DNA of 64,000 bases from Calliopsis andreniformis (lineage: Eukaryota > Arthropoda > Insecta > Hymenoptera > Andrenidae), in assembly GCF_051401765.1 (NCBI RefSeq), contig NW_027480438.1, positions 4,092,001 to 4,156,000 on the forward strand, written 5' to 3'. The notes under the pieces are model-generated. The model was given only the letters and a program-made list of their open reading frames with translations, was not told the DNA's origin and did not search any database. Positions 36,851-52,300 of this stretch are shown here, one piece after another; the first letter of the stretch is position 1; each line of letters starts with the position of its first letter. Made by a program: the position numbers and the translations under genes.

Positions 36851-39800
36851 TCAATCCTCAATCCTCATTCTTCAAACCTCAATACCCAATCCCCAATCTT
36901 AAATCCTCTATCCTCAATTCGCAATCCTCAATCCTCTGTCCTTAGTCCTCAAACCTCAATCCTCAACCCTCTGACCTCATCCCCAATCCTCAGTCCTCAA
37001 TCCACAATCCTCAATGTTCAATCCTCAATACTCAATCTTCAATCCTCAATCCTCAGTCCTCAAACCTCAATTCTGAATCCTCAATCCTGAATCCTCAATC
37101 TTCAGCCCTCAGCCCTCAACATTCAGTTGTCAATCCTCAATCCTCAATAGAATATCCTTAATTCACAGTTTCAATACTCAGTACTCAATCTGCAATCTTC
37201 AAATCTCTATCCAGAAACATCAATTCTCATCACTCAACCCTCAACACTCAGTACTCAATGTTCAATCCTCAATCCTCAATTCTGAATCTTCAATCCTCAA
37301 TACTGAATCTTCAATCCTCAATCCTCAATCCTCAATCCTCAATCCTCAATCCTCACTCCTCAATCCTCAATCCTCAATCCTCAATCCTCAACCTTCAGTC
37401 CTCAATACTCAATCTTCAATCCTCAATACTCAATCCTCAATCCTCATTCCTCAATCCTCATTCTTCAATACTCAATACCCAATCCTCAATCTTCAATCCT
37501 CAATCCTCAATTACCAATTCTCAATGCTCTATCCTCAGACCTCAAACATCAATAATCAACCCTCAGTCATCGTCCTCAATCCACAACCCTCTATCCTCAA
37601 CCCTCAATCTTCAATCATCAATATTCAATCTTCAATCCTCAATCCTCAATCCTCAATCCTCAATCCTCAATACTCAATCTTCACTCCTCAATCCTCAATC
37701 CTCAATCCTCAATGTTCAATCCTCAATACCCAATCCTCAGTCTTCAGTCGTCAATCCTCAATCCTCAATCCTCAATCCTCAACCCTCAACCCTCAGTATT
37801 CAAACCTAAATCCTGAATCCTCAATCCTGAATCCACAATCTTCAGCCCACAGTCCTCAACAATCAGTGATCAATCCTCAATCCTCAATAGAATATCATGA
37901 ATTCACAGTTCTCAATACTCAATACTCAACCTGCAATCTTCAAATCTCTATCCACAAACATCAATCCTCATCACTCAACCCTCAACACTCAGTCCCCAAT
38001 CCCCAATATTCAAGCCTCAATCCTCAATCCTCAATCCACAATCCTCAACCTTCAATCATCAATACTCAATCTTCAATCCTGAATCCTCAATCCTCAATCC
38101 TCAATCCTCAATTCGCAATCCTCAATAGTCGATCTTCAATCCTCAATACTCAATATTCGATCCTCAATCCTCAATCCTCAATCCTCAATCCCCATTCTTC
38201 AACCCTCAATACCCAATCCTCAATCTTCAATCCTCAATCTTCAATTCTCAATTCTCAATCCTCAATCCTCAGACATCAAACATCATTATTCAACCATCAG
38301 TCCTCGTCCTCAATCCACAACACTCAATCCTCAACCCTCAATCTTCAATCATCAATATTCAATCTTCAATCCTCAATGCTCAATCCTCAATCCTCAATCC
38401 TCAATCCTCAATCTTCACTCCTCAATCCTCAATCCTCAATCCTCAATCCTCAACCTTGAGTCCTCAATACTCAATCTTCAATCCTCAATCCTGAATCCTC
38501 AATGTTCAATGCTCAATCCTCAACTATCAATCTTCAATCCTCAATTCTCAATCTTCGATCCTCAATCTTGAATCCTCAGTCCCCAATCCTCAATCTTCTA
38601 TCCTCAATCCTCAATCCGCCCATCTTCAATCCTCAATACTCAATCTGCAATCCTCAATCCTCAATCCTCCATCCTCAACCCTCAATCCTCAAGCGTCAAT
38701 CCTCAATCCTCAATCCTCAATCCTCAATCTTCAATCCTCAATTCTCAATCTTCAATCCTCAATCCTCAATTCTCAATCCTCAATACTCAATCCTCAAACC
38801 TCAAACCTCAATCCTCAATCCTCATTCTTCAATCCTCAATACCCAATCCTCAATCTTCAATCCTCAATACTCAATCTGCAATCTTCAATCCTCAATCCTC
38901 AATCGTCAATCCTCATTCTCCAATCCTCAATCCTCAGTCCTCAAACCTCAATTCTGAATCCTCAATCCTGCATCCTCAATCTTCAGCCCTCAGTCCTCAA
39001 CATTCAGTTGTCAATCCTCAATCCTCAATAGAATATCCTTAATTCACAGTTTCAATACTCAATACTCAATCTGCAATCTTCAAATCTCTATCCAGAAACA
39101 TCAATTCTCATCACTCAACCCTCAACACTCAGTACTCAATGTTCAATCCTCAATCCTCAATTCTGAATCTTCAATCCTCAATACTGAATCTTCAATCCTC
39201 AATCCTCAATACTCGATCCTCAATCCTCAATCCTCACTCCTCAATCCTCAATCCTCAATCCTCAATCCTCAATCCTCAATCTTCAGTCCTCAATACTCAA
39301 TCTTCAATCCTCAATACTCAATCCTCAATCCTGATTCCTCAATCCTCATTCTTCAATACTCAATACCCAATCCTCAATCTTCAATCCTCAATCCTCAATT
39401 ACCAATTCTCAATGCTCTATCCTCAGACCTCAAACATCAATATTCAACCCTCAGTCATCGTCCTCAATCCACAACCCTCTATCCTCAACCCTCAGTCTTC
39501 AATCATCAATATTCAATCCTCAATCCTCAATCCTCAATCCTCAATCCTCAATCTTCAATTCTCAATCCTCAATCCTCAATCCTCAACACTCAATCTTCAA
39601 TACTCAATACTCAATCTTCAATCCTCAATCCTGAATCCTCAATCCTCAATCCTCAGTCCTGTATCCTCATTCCTCAATCCTCAATACCCAATCCTTAGTC
39701 TTCAATCCTCAATCCTCAATCCTCAATCCTCAGTCTCCAATCCTCAATCCTCAGTCCTCAAACCTCAATTCTGAATCCTCAATCCTACATCCTCAATCTT

Positions 39801-42500
39801 CAGCCGTCAGTCCTCAACAATCAGTTGTCAATCCTCAATCCCCAATAGAATATCCTCAATTCACAGTTTTCAATACTCAATACTCAATCTGCAATCTTCA
39901 AATCTCTATCCACAAACATCAATTCTCATCACTCAACCCTGAACGCTCAGACCTCAATGTTCAATTCTCAATCCTCAATTCACAATCTTCAATCCTCAAT
40001 ACTGAACCTTCAATCCTCAATACTCAATCCTCAATCCTCAATCCTCAATCCTCAGTAATCAATCCTCAATCTTCAATACTCAATCGTCATTCCTCAGTCC
40101 TCAATCCTCAATCCTCAATCCTCGTTCCTCACACCTCAATCCTCAACCCTCAGTCCTCATCCTCAATTCTCAATTCTCAATCCTCAATCCTCAATCCTCA
40201 ATCTTCAATCCTCAATAATCAATCTCCAATCCTAGATCCTCAATCCCCAATCTTCAATCCTTAATCCTGAATCTTCAATCCTCAATCCCCAGTCCTCAAT
40301 CTTCAATCCTCAATGCTCAATCCTCAATCCTCAGTCCTCAGTCCTCAATCCTCAATCCTCAACCATCAAACCTCAATCCTCAACCGTCAGTCCTCGTCCT
40401 CAATCGTCAACACTCAATCCTCAATCCTCAATCTTCAATCCTCAATACTCAATATTCAATACTCAATCCCCAATCTTCAATCCTCAGTCTTCAATCCTCA
40501 ATCCTCAATTCTCAAACCTCAATCCTCAATCCGCAATCCTCAATCCTCAATCCTCAATCCTCAATCCTCATTCTTCAATCCTCAATACCCAATCCTCAAT
40601 CTTCAATCCTCAATCCTCAATCCTCAATCCTCAATCCTCAATCCTCAGTCCTCAATCTTCAATCCTCAATACACAATATCCAATCCTCAATCCTCAATCC
40701 TCAATCCTCAATCCTCAATCCTCAGTCTTCAATCCTCAACACCCAATCCTCAATCTTCAATCCTCAATCCTCAATCCTCAATTCTCAATCCTCAATCCTC
40801 AATCCTCAATGTTCTATCCTCAATCCGCAATCCTCAACCTTCAATCCTCAATCCTCAATCCTCAATCCTCAATCCTGAATCCTCAATCCTCAGTCCTCAA
40901 ACCCCAATCCTGTATCCACAATCCTGAACGCTCAATCTTCAGCCCTCAGACCTCAACAATCAGTTGTGAATCCTCAATCCTCAATAGAATATCCACAATT
41001 CAAAGGTTTCAATGCTCAATACTCAGCCTGCAATCTTCAAATCTCTATCCACAAACATCAATTCTCATCACACAACCCTCAACACTCAGTCCTCAATGTT
41101 CAATCCTCAATCTTCAATTCTCAATCTTCAATCCTCAATACTGAATCTTCAATATTCAATCCCCAATACTCAATCCTCAATCCTGAATCCTCAATCCTCA
41201 GTAATCAATCCTCAATCCTCAATACTCAATCGTCAGTCCTCAGTCCTCAATCCTCAACCCTCAATCCTCGTTCCTCAAACCTCAATCCTCAACCCTCAGC
41301 CCTCATCCTCAATTCTCAATTCTCAATACTCAATCCTCAATCCTCAAACCTCAATCCTCAATAATCAATCTCCAATCCTAGATCCTCAATCCCCAATCCT
41401 CAATCCTTAATCCTCAATCTTCAATCCTCAATCCCCAGTCCTCAATCTTCAATCCTCAATGCTCAATCCTCAATCTTCAATCCTCAGTCCTCAATCCTCA
41501 ATCCTCAACCCTCAAACCTCAATCCTCAGCCGTCAGTCCTCGTCCTCAATCCTCAACCCTCAATCCTCAATCCACAATCTTCAATCCTCAATACTCAATA
41601 TTCAATCCTCAATCCTCAATCCTCAATCCTCAATCCTCAATCTTCAATCCTCAATCCTCAATCCTCAATCCTCAATCCTCATTCTTCAACCCTCAATAAC
41701 CAATCCACAATCTTAAATCCTCTATCCTCAATTCGCAATCCTCAATCCTCAATCCTCAGGCCTCAAGTATCAATACTCAATCCTCAGTCCTCGTCCTCAA
41801 TCCACAACCTTCAATCCTCAATCCACAATCTTCATTCATCAATATTCAGCCTTCAATCCTCAATCCTCAATCGTCAATACTCAATCCTCAATCCTCAATG
41901 TTCAATCCTCAATACCCAATCCTCAGTCTTCAATCCTCAGTCTTCAATCCTCAATCCTCAATCCTCAATCCTCAATCCTCATTCTTCAACCCTCAATAAC
42001 CAATCCTCAATCTTAAATCCTCTATCCTCAATTCGCAATCCTCAATCCTCAATCCCCAGGCCTCAAGTATCAATACTCAACCCTCAGTCCTCGTCATCAA
42101 TCCACAACCTTCAATCCTCAATGTTCAATCATCAATACCCAATCCTCAGTCTTCAATCCTCAATCCTCAATCGTCAGGCTTCAATGCTCAATACTCAATC
42201 TGCAATCCTCAATCCTCAATCCTCAATCCTCAATCCCCATTCTTCAACCCTCAATACCCAATCCTCAATCTTCAATCCTCAATCTTCAATTCTCAATTCT
42301 CAATCCTCAATCCTCAGACATCAAACATCAATATTCAACCATCAGCCCTCGTCCTCAATCCCCAACCCTCAATCTTCAATCATCAATATTCAATCTTCAA
42401 TCCTCAATACTCAATCCTCAATCCTCAATCCTCAATCCTCAATCTTCACTCCTCAATCCTCAATCCTCAATCCTCAATCCTCAACCTTGAGTCCTCAATA
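36851..42500 (+). repeat. Mosaic middle of the 14.66-kb unit
   Basis: This is heptamer satellite with no gene. It carries a TT anchor at 37148, a G anchor at 37888 (unusual AGTGATC), a TT anchor at 39029, and T anchors at 39846 and 40985. The CCGCCCATCTTC octamer at about 38,628 and ACCTTGAGTCC near 38,454 are lineage markers also seen at 57,080, 57,240, 60,673 and 60,840. Sequence 40,313-40,730 recurs near 58,368-58,790. Sequence 40,985-42,300 has weaker relatives at 59,634-60,560. An anchor-free interval of 2.1 kb follows 40985. Confidence 0.75.
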
Positions 42501-43346
42501 CTCAATTTTCAATCCTCAATCCTCAATCCTCAATCCTCAATCCTCAATCCTCAATCCTCAATCCTCAATCCTCATTCTTCAATCCTCAATAACCAATCCT
42601 CAATCTTCAATCCTCAATCCTCAATCCTCAATCCTCAATCCTCAATCCTCAGCCCTCATCCTCAATCCTCAATCCTCAATCCTCAATCCTCAATCTTCAA
42701 TCCTCAATACTCAACCTTCAATAATCAATCCACAATTCTCAATCCTCAATACTCAACCCTCAATCGTCAATCCTCAATCCCCAATCCTCTATCTTCAATT
42801 CTCAATCCTCAATCCTCTAATCCTCAACACTCAATCTTAAATACTCAATACTCAATCTTCAATCCTCAATCCTTAATCCTCAATCCTCAATCCTCAGTCC
42901 TCTATCCTCATTCCTCAATCCACAATACCCAATCCTCAGTCTTCAATCCTCAATCCTCAATCCTCAATCCTCATTCTCCAATCCTCAATCCTAAGTCCTC
43001 AAACCTCAATTCTGAATCCTCAATCCTACATCCTCAACCTTCAGCACTCAGTCCTCAACAATCAGTTGTCAATCCTCAATCCCCAATAGAATATCCTCAA
43101 TTCACAGTTTTCAATACTCAATACTCAATCTGCAATCTTCAAATCTCTATCCACAAACATCAATTCTCATCACTCAACCCTGAACGCTCAGACCTCAATG
43201 TTCAATTCTCAATCCTCAATTCACAATCTTCAATCCTCAATACTGAACCTTCAATCCTCAATACTCAATCCTCAATCCTTAATCCTCAATCCTCAATCCT
43301 CAGTCCTCTATCCTCATTCCTCAATCCACAATACCCAATCCTCAGT

Positions 43347-46300
43347 CTTCAATCCTCAATCCTCAATCCTCAATCCTCATTCTCCAATCCTCAATCCTAA
43401 GTCCTCAAACCTCAATTCTGAATCCTCAATCCTACATCCTCAACCTTCAGCACTCAGTCCTCAACAATCAGTTGTCAATCCTCAATCCCCAATAGAATAT
43501 CCTCAATTCACAGTTTTCAATACTCAATACTCAATCTGCAATCTTCAAATCTCTATCCACAAACATCAATTCTCATCACTCAACCCTGAACGCTCAGACC
43601 TCAATGTTCAATTCTCAATCCTCAATCCTCAATCCTCAATCCTCAATCCTCAATCCTCAATCGTCAATCTTCAATCCTCAATACTCAATCTTCAATCCTC
43701 AATACGCAATCCTCAATTCTCAATCCTCATTCTTCAATCCTCAATACCCAATCCTCAACCTTCAATCCTCAATCCTCAATCCTCAATCCTCAATCCTCAA
43801 TCTTCAATCCTCAGTCCCAAATCCTCAATCTTCAATACTCACTCCTCAATCCTCAATCTTCAATCCTCAATACTCAGTCTTCAATCCTCAATCCTCAATC
43901 CTCAATCCTCAATCCTCAATCCTCATTCTTCAATCCTCAATACCCAATCCTCAATCTTCAATCCTCAACCCTCAATCCTCAACTCTAAATCCTCAATCCT
44001 CAATCCTCAATCCTCAATCCTCAATCCTCAATGTTCAATCCGCAATACCCAATCCTCAATCCTCAATCCTCAGACCTCAAACATCAATACTCAACCCTCA
44101 GTCCTCGTCCTCAATCCACAACCCTCAATCCTGGATCCTCAATCTTCAATCATCAATATTCAATCTTCAATCTACAATCCTCAATCCTCAATACTCAATC
44201 CTCAATCCTCAATGTTCTATCCTCAATACGCAATCCTCAACCTTCAATCATCAATCCTCAATCCTCAATCCTCAATCCTGTATCCTCAATCCTCAATCCT
44301 CATTCTTCAATCCTCAATACCCAATCCTCAATCTTAAATACTCTATCCTCAATTCGCAATCCTCAATCCTCAATTCTCAGGCCTCAAGTATCAATACTCA
44401 ACCCTCAGTCCTCGTCCTCAATCCACAACCTTCAATCCTCAATCCACAATTTTCATTCATCAATATTCAACCTTCAATCCTCAATCCTCAATCGTCAATC
44501 CTCAATCCTCAATCCTCAATGTTCAATCCTCAATACCCAATCCTCAGTCTTCAATCCTCAATCCTTAATCCTCAATCCTCAATCCTCAATCCTCAGTCCT
44601 CGGTCCTCAAACCTCAATCCTGAATCCTCAACCCTGAATCCTCAATCTTCAGCCCTCAGTCCTGAACAATCAGTGGTCAATCCTCAATCCTCAATAGAAT
44701 ATCATGAATTCACAGTTTTCAATACTCAATACTCAACCTGCAATCTTCAAATCTCTATCCACAAACATCAATTCTCATCACTCAACCCTGAACGCTCAGA
44801 CCTGAATTATCAATCCTCAATCCTCAATTCTCAATCTTCAATCCTCAACACTGAACCTTCAATCCTCAATCCTCAATACTCAATCCTCAATCCTCAATCC
44901 TCAGTAATCAGTCCTCAATCTTCAATACTCAATCGTCATTCCTCAGTCCTCATTCCTCAATCCTCAATCCTCGTTCCTCAAACCTCAATCCTCAACCTTC
45001 AGTCCTCATCCTCAATTCTCAATTCTCAATCCTCAATCCTCAATCCTCAATCTTCAATTCTCAATAATCAATCTCCAACCCTAGATCCTCAATCCCCAAT
45101 CTTCAATCCTTAATCCTCAATCTTCAATCCTCAATCCCCAGTCCTCAATCTTCAATCCTCAATGTTCAATCCTCAATCCTCAATCCTCAGTCCTCAATCC
45201 TCAATCCTAAACCCTCAAACCTCAATCCTCAACCGTCAGTCCTCGTCCTCAATCGTCAACACTCAATCCTCAATCCTCAATCTTCAATCCTCAATACTCA
45301 ATATTCAATACTCAATCCTCACTCTTCAATCCTCAATCTTCAATCCTCAATCCTCAATCCTCAATCCTCAATCCTCAATCCTCAATCCTCAATCCTCAAT
45401 CCTCATTCTTCAATCCTCAATACCCAATCCTCAATCTTCAATCCTTAATCCTCAATCCTCAATCCTCAATCCTCAATCCTCAGCCCTCATCCTCAATCCT
45501 CAATCCTCAATCCTCAATCCTCAATCTTCAATCCTCAATACTCAACCTTCAATAATCAATCCTCAATTCTCAATCCTCAATACTCAATCCTTAATCGTCA
45601 ATCCTCTATCCCCAATCCTCAATCTTCAATTCTCAATCCTCAATCCTCTAATCCTCAACACTCAATCTTCAATACTCAATACTCAATCTTCAATCCTCAA
45701 TCCTTAATCCTCAATCCTCAATCCTCAGTCCTCTATCCTCATTCCTCAATCCACAATACCCAATCCTCAGTCTTCAATACTCAATCCTCAATCCTCAATC
45801 CTCATTCACCAATCCTCAATCCTCGGTCCTCAAACCTCAATCCTCAACCTTCAGTCCTCATCCTCAATTCGCAATACCCAATCCTCAATCCTCAATCCTC
45901 ATTCTTCAATCCTCAATACCCAATCCTCAATCTTCAATCCTCAATCCTCAATCCTCAACTCTAAATCCTCAATCCTCTATCCTCAATCCTCAATCATCAA
46001 TACTCAATGTTCAATCCGCAATACCCAATCCTCAATCCTCAATCATCAGACCTCAAACATCAATACTCAACCCTCAGTCCTCGTCCTCAATCCACAACCC
46101 TCAATCCTCGATCCTCAATCTTCAATCATCAATATTCAGCCTTCAATCCTCAATCCTCAATCGTCAATACTCAATCCTCAATCCTCAATGTTCAATCCTC
46201 AATACCCAATCCTCAGTCTTCAATCCTCAATCCTAAATCCTCAATCCTCAATCCTCAATCCTCAATCCTCAATCCTCAATCCTCAATCCCCAATCCTCAA

Positions 46301-49300
46301 TCCTCAACCTTCAATCCTCAATGTTCAATCCTCAATACCCAATCCTCAGTCTTCAATCCTCAATCCTCAATCCTCAGTCCTCAATCCTCAATCCTCAATC
46401 CTCAGTCCTCAAACCTCAATCCTGAATCCTCAATCCTGAATCCTCAATCTTCAGCCCTCAGTCCTCAACAATCAGTGGTCAATCCTCAATCCTCAATAGA
46501 ATATCATGAATTCACAGTTTTCGATACTCTATACTCAACCAGCATTCTTCAAATCTCTATCCACAAACATCAATTCTCATCACTCAACCCTCAACACTCA
46601 GTCCCCAATCCTCAATCTTCAAACCTCAATCCTCAATCCTCAATCCTCAATCCTCAGTCTTCAACCCTCAATACTCATTCTTCAATCCTCAATCCTCAAT
46701 CCTCGGTCCTCAATCCTCAATCGTCAATCTCCAATCCTGAATACTCAATCTTCAATCCTCAATCCTCAGTCCTCAATCCTCAATCCTCAATCCTCATACT
46801 TCAATCCTCAATACCCAATACTCAATCTTCAATCCTCAATACTCAATCTGCAACCTTCAATCCTCAATCCTCAATCCTCAATCCTCATTCTCCAGTCCTC
46901 AATCCTCAGTCCTCAAACCTCAATTCTGAATCCTCAATCCTGCATCCTCAATCTTCAGCCCTCAGTCCTCAACAATCAGTTGTCAATCCTCAATCCCCAA
47001 TAGAATATCCTCAATTCACAGTTTTCAATACTAAATACTCAATCTGCAATCTTCAAATCTCTATCCACAAACATCAATTCTCATCACTCAACCCTGAACG
47101 CTCAGACCTCAGTGTTCAATCCTCAATCCTCAATTCTCAATCCTCAATCCTCAATACTCAGTAATCAATCCTCAAACTTCAATACTCAATCCTCAATCCT
47201 CAATCCTCAATCTTCAATCCTCAGTCCCAAATCCTCAATCTTCAATACTCACTCCTCAATCCTCATTCTTCAATCCTCAATACCCAATCCTCAATCTTCA
47301 GTCCTCAATCCTCAATTCTCAATACTCAATCCTCAATCTTCAATCCTCAATCCTCAATCCTCAATCCTCAATCCTCAATCTTCAATCCTCAATACTCAAT
47401 CTTCAATCCTCAATCCTTAATCCTCAATCCTCAATCCTCAATCCTCAATCCCCAATCCTCAATCCTCAATCCTCAATCGTCAATCTTCAATCCACAATAC
47501 TCAATCTTCAATCCTCAATACGCAATCCTCAATCCTCAATCCTCATTCTTCAATCCTCAATACCCAATCCTCAACCTTCAATACTCAATCCTCAATCCTC
47601 AATCCTCAATCCTCAATCCTCAGTAATCAGTCCTCAATTCTCAATCCTCAATACTCAATCCTCAATCTTCAATCCTCAATAATCAATCTCCAATCCTAGA
47701 TCCTCAATCCCCAATCTTCAATCCTTATTCCTGAATCTTCAATCCTCAATCCCCAGTCCTCAGTCTTCAATCCTCAATGCCCAATCCTCAATCCTCAATC
47801 CTCAGTCCTCAATCCTCAATCCTAAACCCTCAAACCTCAATCCTCAACCGTCAGTCCTCGTCCTCAATCGTCAACACTCAATCCTCAACCCTCAACCTTC
47901 AATCCTCAATACTCAATATTCAATACTCAATCCTCACTCTTCAATCCTCAATCTTCAATCCTCAATCCTCAATCCTCAATCCTCAATCCTCAATCCTCAA
48001 TCCTCAATCCTCAATCCTCATTCTTCAATCCTCAATAACCAATCCTCAATCTTCAATCCTCAATCCTCAATCCTCAATCCTCAATCCTCAATCCTCAGCC
48101 CTCATCCTCAATCCTCAATCCTCAATCCTCAATCCTCAATCTTCAATCCTCAATACTCAACCTTCAATAATCAATCCACAATTCTCAATCCTCAATACTC
48201 AACCCTCAATCGTCAATCCTCAATCCCCAATCCTCTATCTTCAATTCTCAATCCTCAATCCTCTAATCCTCAACACTCAATCTTAAATACTCAATACTCA
48301 ATCTTCAATCCTCAATCCTTAATCCTCAATCCTCAATCCTCAGTCCTCTATCCTCATTCCTCAATCCACAATACCCAATCCTCAGTCTTCAATCCTCAAT
48401 CCTCAATCCTCAATCCTCATTCTCCAATCCTCAATCCTAAGTCCTCAAACCTCAATTCTGAATCCTCAATCCTACATCCTCAACCTTCAGCACTCAGTCC
48501 TCAACAATCAGTTGTCAATCCTCAATCCCCAATAGAATATCCTCAATTCACAGTTTTCAATACTCAATACTCAATCTGCAATCTTCAAATCTCTATCCAC
48601 AAACATCAATTCTCATCACTCAACCCTGAACGCTCAGACCTCAATGTTCAATTCTCAATCCTCAATTCACAATCTTCAATCCTCAATACTGAACCTTCAA
48701 TCCTCAATACTCAATCCTCAATCCTCAATCCTCAATCCTCAGTAATCAATCCTCAATCTTCAATACTCAATCGTCATTCCTCAGTCCTCAATCCTCAATC
48801 CTCAATCCTCAATCTTCAATCCTCGGTCCTCAAACCTCAATCCTGAATCCTCAACCCTGAATCCTCAATCTTCAGCCCTCAGTCCTCAACAATCAGTGGT
48901 CAATCCTCAATCCTCAATAGAATATCATGAATTCACAGCTTTCAGTACTCAATACTCAACCTGCAATCTTCAAATCTCTATCCACAAACATCAATTCTCA
49001 TCACTCAACCCTGAACGCTCAGACCTCAATGTTCAATCCTCAATCCTCAATTCTCAATCTTCAATCCTCAACACTGAAACTTCAATCCTCAATCCTCAAT
49101 CCTCAATACTCAATCCTCAATCCTCAATCTTCAATCCTCAATCCCCAGTCCTCAATCTTCTATCCTCAATGCTCAATACTCAATCCTCAATCCTCAGTCC
49201 TCAATCCTCAATCCTCAACCCTCAAACCTCAATCCTCAACCGTCAGCCCTTGTCCTCAATCGTCAACACTCATTCCTCAATCCTCAATCTTCAATCCTCA

Positions 49301-52300
49301 ATACTCAATATTCAATACTCAATCCTCAACCTTCAATCCTCAATCTTCAATACTCAATCCTCAATCCTCAATCCTCAATCCTCAATCCCCAATCCTCAAT
49401 CCTCAACCTTCAATCCTCAATCCTCAGTCCTCAAACCTGAATCCTGAATCCTCAATCCTGAATCCTCAATCTTCAGCCCTCAGTCCTCAACAATCAGTGG
49501 TCAATCCTCAATCCTCAATAGAATATCATGAATTCACAGTTTTCAATACTCTATACTCAACCTGCATTCTTCAAATCTCTATCCACAAACATCAATTCTC
49601 ATCACTCAACCCTCAACTCTCAGTCCCCAATCCTCAATATTCAAGCCTCAATCCTCAATCCTCAATCCACAATCCTCAACCTTCAGTCCTCAATACCCAA
49701 TCCTCAATCTTCAATCCTCAATCCTCAATCCTCAATTCTCAATCCTCAATCCTCTGTCCTTAGTCCTCAAACCTCAATCCTGAACCCTCTGACCTCATCC
49801 TCAATCCTCAATCCTCAATCCACAATCCTCAATGTTCAATCCTCAATACTCAATCTTCAATCCTCAATCCTCAGTCCTCAAACCTCAATACTGAATCCTC
49901 AATCCTGAATCCTCAATCTTCAGCCCTCAGCCCTCAACATTCAGTTGTCAATCCTCAATCCTCAATAGAATATCCTTAATTCACAGTTTCAATACACAGT
50001 ACTCAATCTGCAATCTTCAAATCTCTATCCAGAAACATCAATTCTCATCACTCAACCCTCAACACTCAGTACTCAATGTTCAATCCTCAATCCTCAATTC
50101 TGAATCTTCAATCCTCAATACTGAATCTTCAATCCTCAATCCTCAATCCTCAATCCTCAATCCTCAATCCTCACTCCTCAATCCTCAATCCTCAATCCTC
50201 AATCCTCAATCTTCAGTCCTCAATACTCAATCTTCAATCCTCAATACTCAATCCTCAATCCTCAATCCTCAATCCTCATTCTTCAATACTCAATACCCAA
50301 TCCTCAATCTTCAATCCTCAATCCTCAATTACCAATTCTCAATGCTCTATCCTCAGACCTCAAACATCAATATTCAACCCTCAGTCATCGTCCTCAATCC
50401 ACAACCCTCTATCCTCAGCCCTCAATCTTCAATCATCAATATTCAATCTTCAATCCTCAATCCTCAATACTCAATCCTCAATCCTCAATACTCAATCTTC
50501 ACTCCTCAATCCTCAATCCTCAATCCTCAATGTTCAATCCTCAATACCCAATCCTCAGTCTTCAATCGTCAATCCTCAATCCTCAGTCCTCAATCCTCAA
50601 TCCTCAATTCGCAGTCCTCAATAGTCGATCTTCAATCCTCAATACTCAATATTCGATCCTCAATCCTCAATCCTCAATCCTCAATCCTCATTCTTCAATC
50701 CTTAATACCCAACCCTCAACCTTCAATCCTCAATCCTCAATCCTGAATTCTCAATCCTCAATCCTCTGTCCTCAGTCCTCAAACCTCAATCCTCAACCCT
50801 CAGCCCTCATCCTCAATCCTCAGTCTTCAATCCTCAATCCTCAATCCTCAATCCTCAATCCTCAATCCTCAATCCTCAATCCTGAATCCTCAATCCTCAA
50901 TCCTCAATCCTCAATCCTCAATCCGCAATCTTCAATCCTCTATACTCAATCTTCAAACCTCAAACCTCAGTCCTCAAACCTCAATTCTGAATCCTCAATC
51001 CTACATCCTCAAGCTTCAGCCCTCAGTCCTCGACAATCAGTTGTCAATCCTCAATCCTCAATAGAATATCCTCAATTCACAGTTTTCAATACTCAATACT
51101 CAATCTGCAATCTTCAAATCCTTGTCCACACACATCAATTCTCATCACTCAAACCTGAACGCTCAGTCCTCAATGTTCAATCCTCAATCTTCAATTCTCA
51201 ATCTTCAGTCCTCAATACTGAATCTTCAATACTCAATCCCCAATACTCAATCCTCGATCCTCAATCCTCAATCCTCAGTAATCAATCCTCAATCCTCAAT
51301 ACTCAATCGTCAGTCCTCAGTCCTCAATCCTCAACCCTCAATCCTCGTTCCTCAAACCTCAATCCTCCACCCTCAGCCCTCATCCTCAATTCTCAATTCT
51401 CAATACTCAATCCTCAATCCTCAAACTTCAATCCTCAATAATCAATCTCCAATCCTAGATCCTCAATCCCCAACCCTCAATCCTTAATCCTCAATCTTCA
51501 ATCCTCAATCCTCAATCCTCAATCCTCATTCTTCAAACCTCAATACCCAATCCCCAATCTTAAATCCTCTATCCTCAATTCGCAATCCTCAATCCTCTGT
51601 CCTTAGTCCTCAAACCTCAATCCTCAACCCTGTGACCTCATCCCCAATCCTCAATCCTCAATCCACAATCCTCAATGTTCAATCCTCAATACTCAATCTT
51701 CAATCCTCAATCCTCAGTCCTCAAACCTCAATTCTGAATCCTCAATCCTGAATCCTCAATCTTCAGCCCTCAGCCCTCAACATTCAGTTGTCAATCCTCA
51801 ATCCTCAATAGAATATCCTTAATTCACAGTTTCAATACTCAGTACTCAATCTGCAATCTTCAAATCTCTATCCAGAAACATCAATTCTCATCACTCAACC
51901 CTCAACACTCAGTACTCAATGTTCAATCCTCAATCCTCAATTCTGAATCTTCAATCCTCAATACTGAATCTTCAATCCTCAATCCTCAATCCTCAATCCT
52001 CAATCCTCAATCCTCACTCCTCAATCCTCAATCCTCAATCCTCAATCCTCAACCTTCAGTCCTCAATACTCAATCTTCAATCCTCAATACTCAATCCTCA
52101 ATCCTCATTCCTCAATCCTCATTCTTCAATACTCAATACGCAATCCTCAATCTTCAATCCTCAATCCTCAATTACCAATTCTCAATGCTCTATCCTCAGA
52201 CCTCAAACATCAATAATCAACCCTCAGTCATCGTCCTCAATCCACAACCCTCTATCCTCAACCCTCAATCTTCAATCATCAATATTCAATCTTCAATCCT

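Larger units (their letters stand above)
28686..43346 (+). repeat. 14,661-bp higher-order repeat, copy 1
   Basis: This is a large unit repeated head-to-tail at 43,347. Its first part (to about 34,361) is also a copy of 22,065-27,740. The middle, 34,360-42,400, holds anchors 34858, 35305, 36401, 37148, 37888, 39029, 39846 and 40985. The last part, about 42,520-43,346, resembles 21,240-22,065. My count of slips is 29 of -1 and 4 of +1, net -25, which equals 3 modulo 7, as does 14,661. Confidence 0.88.
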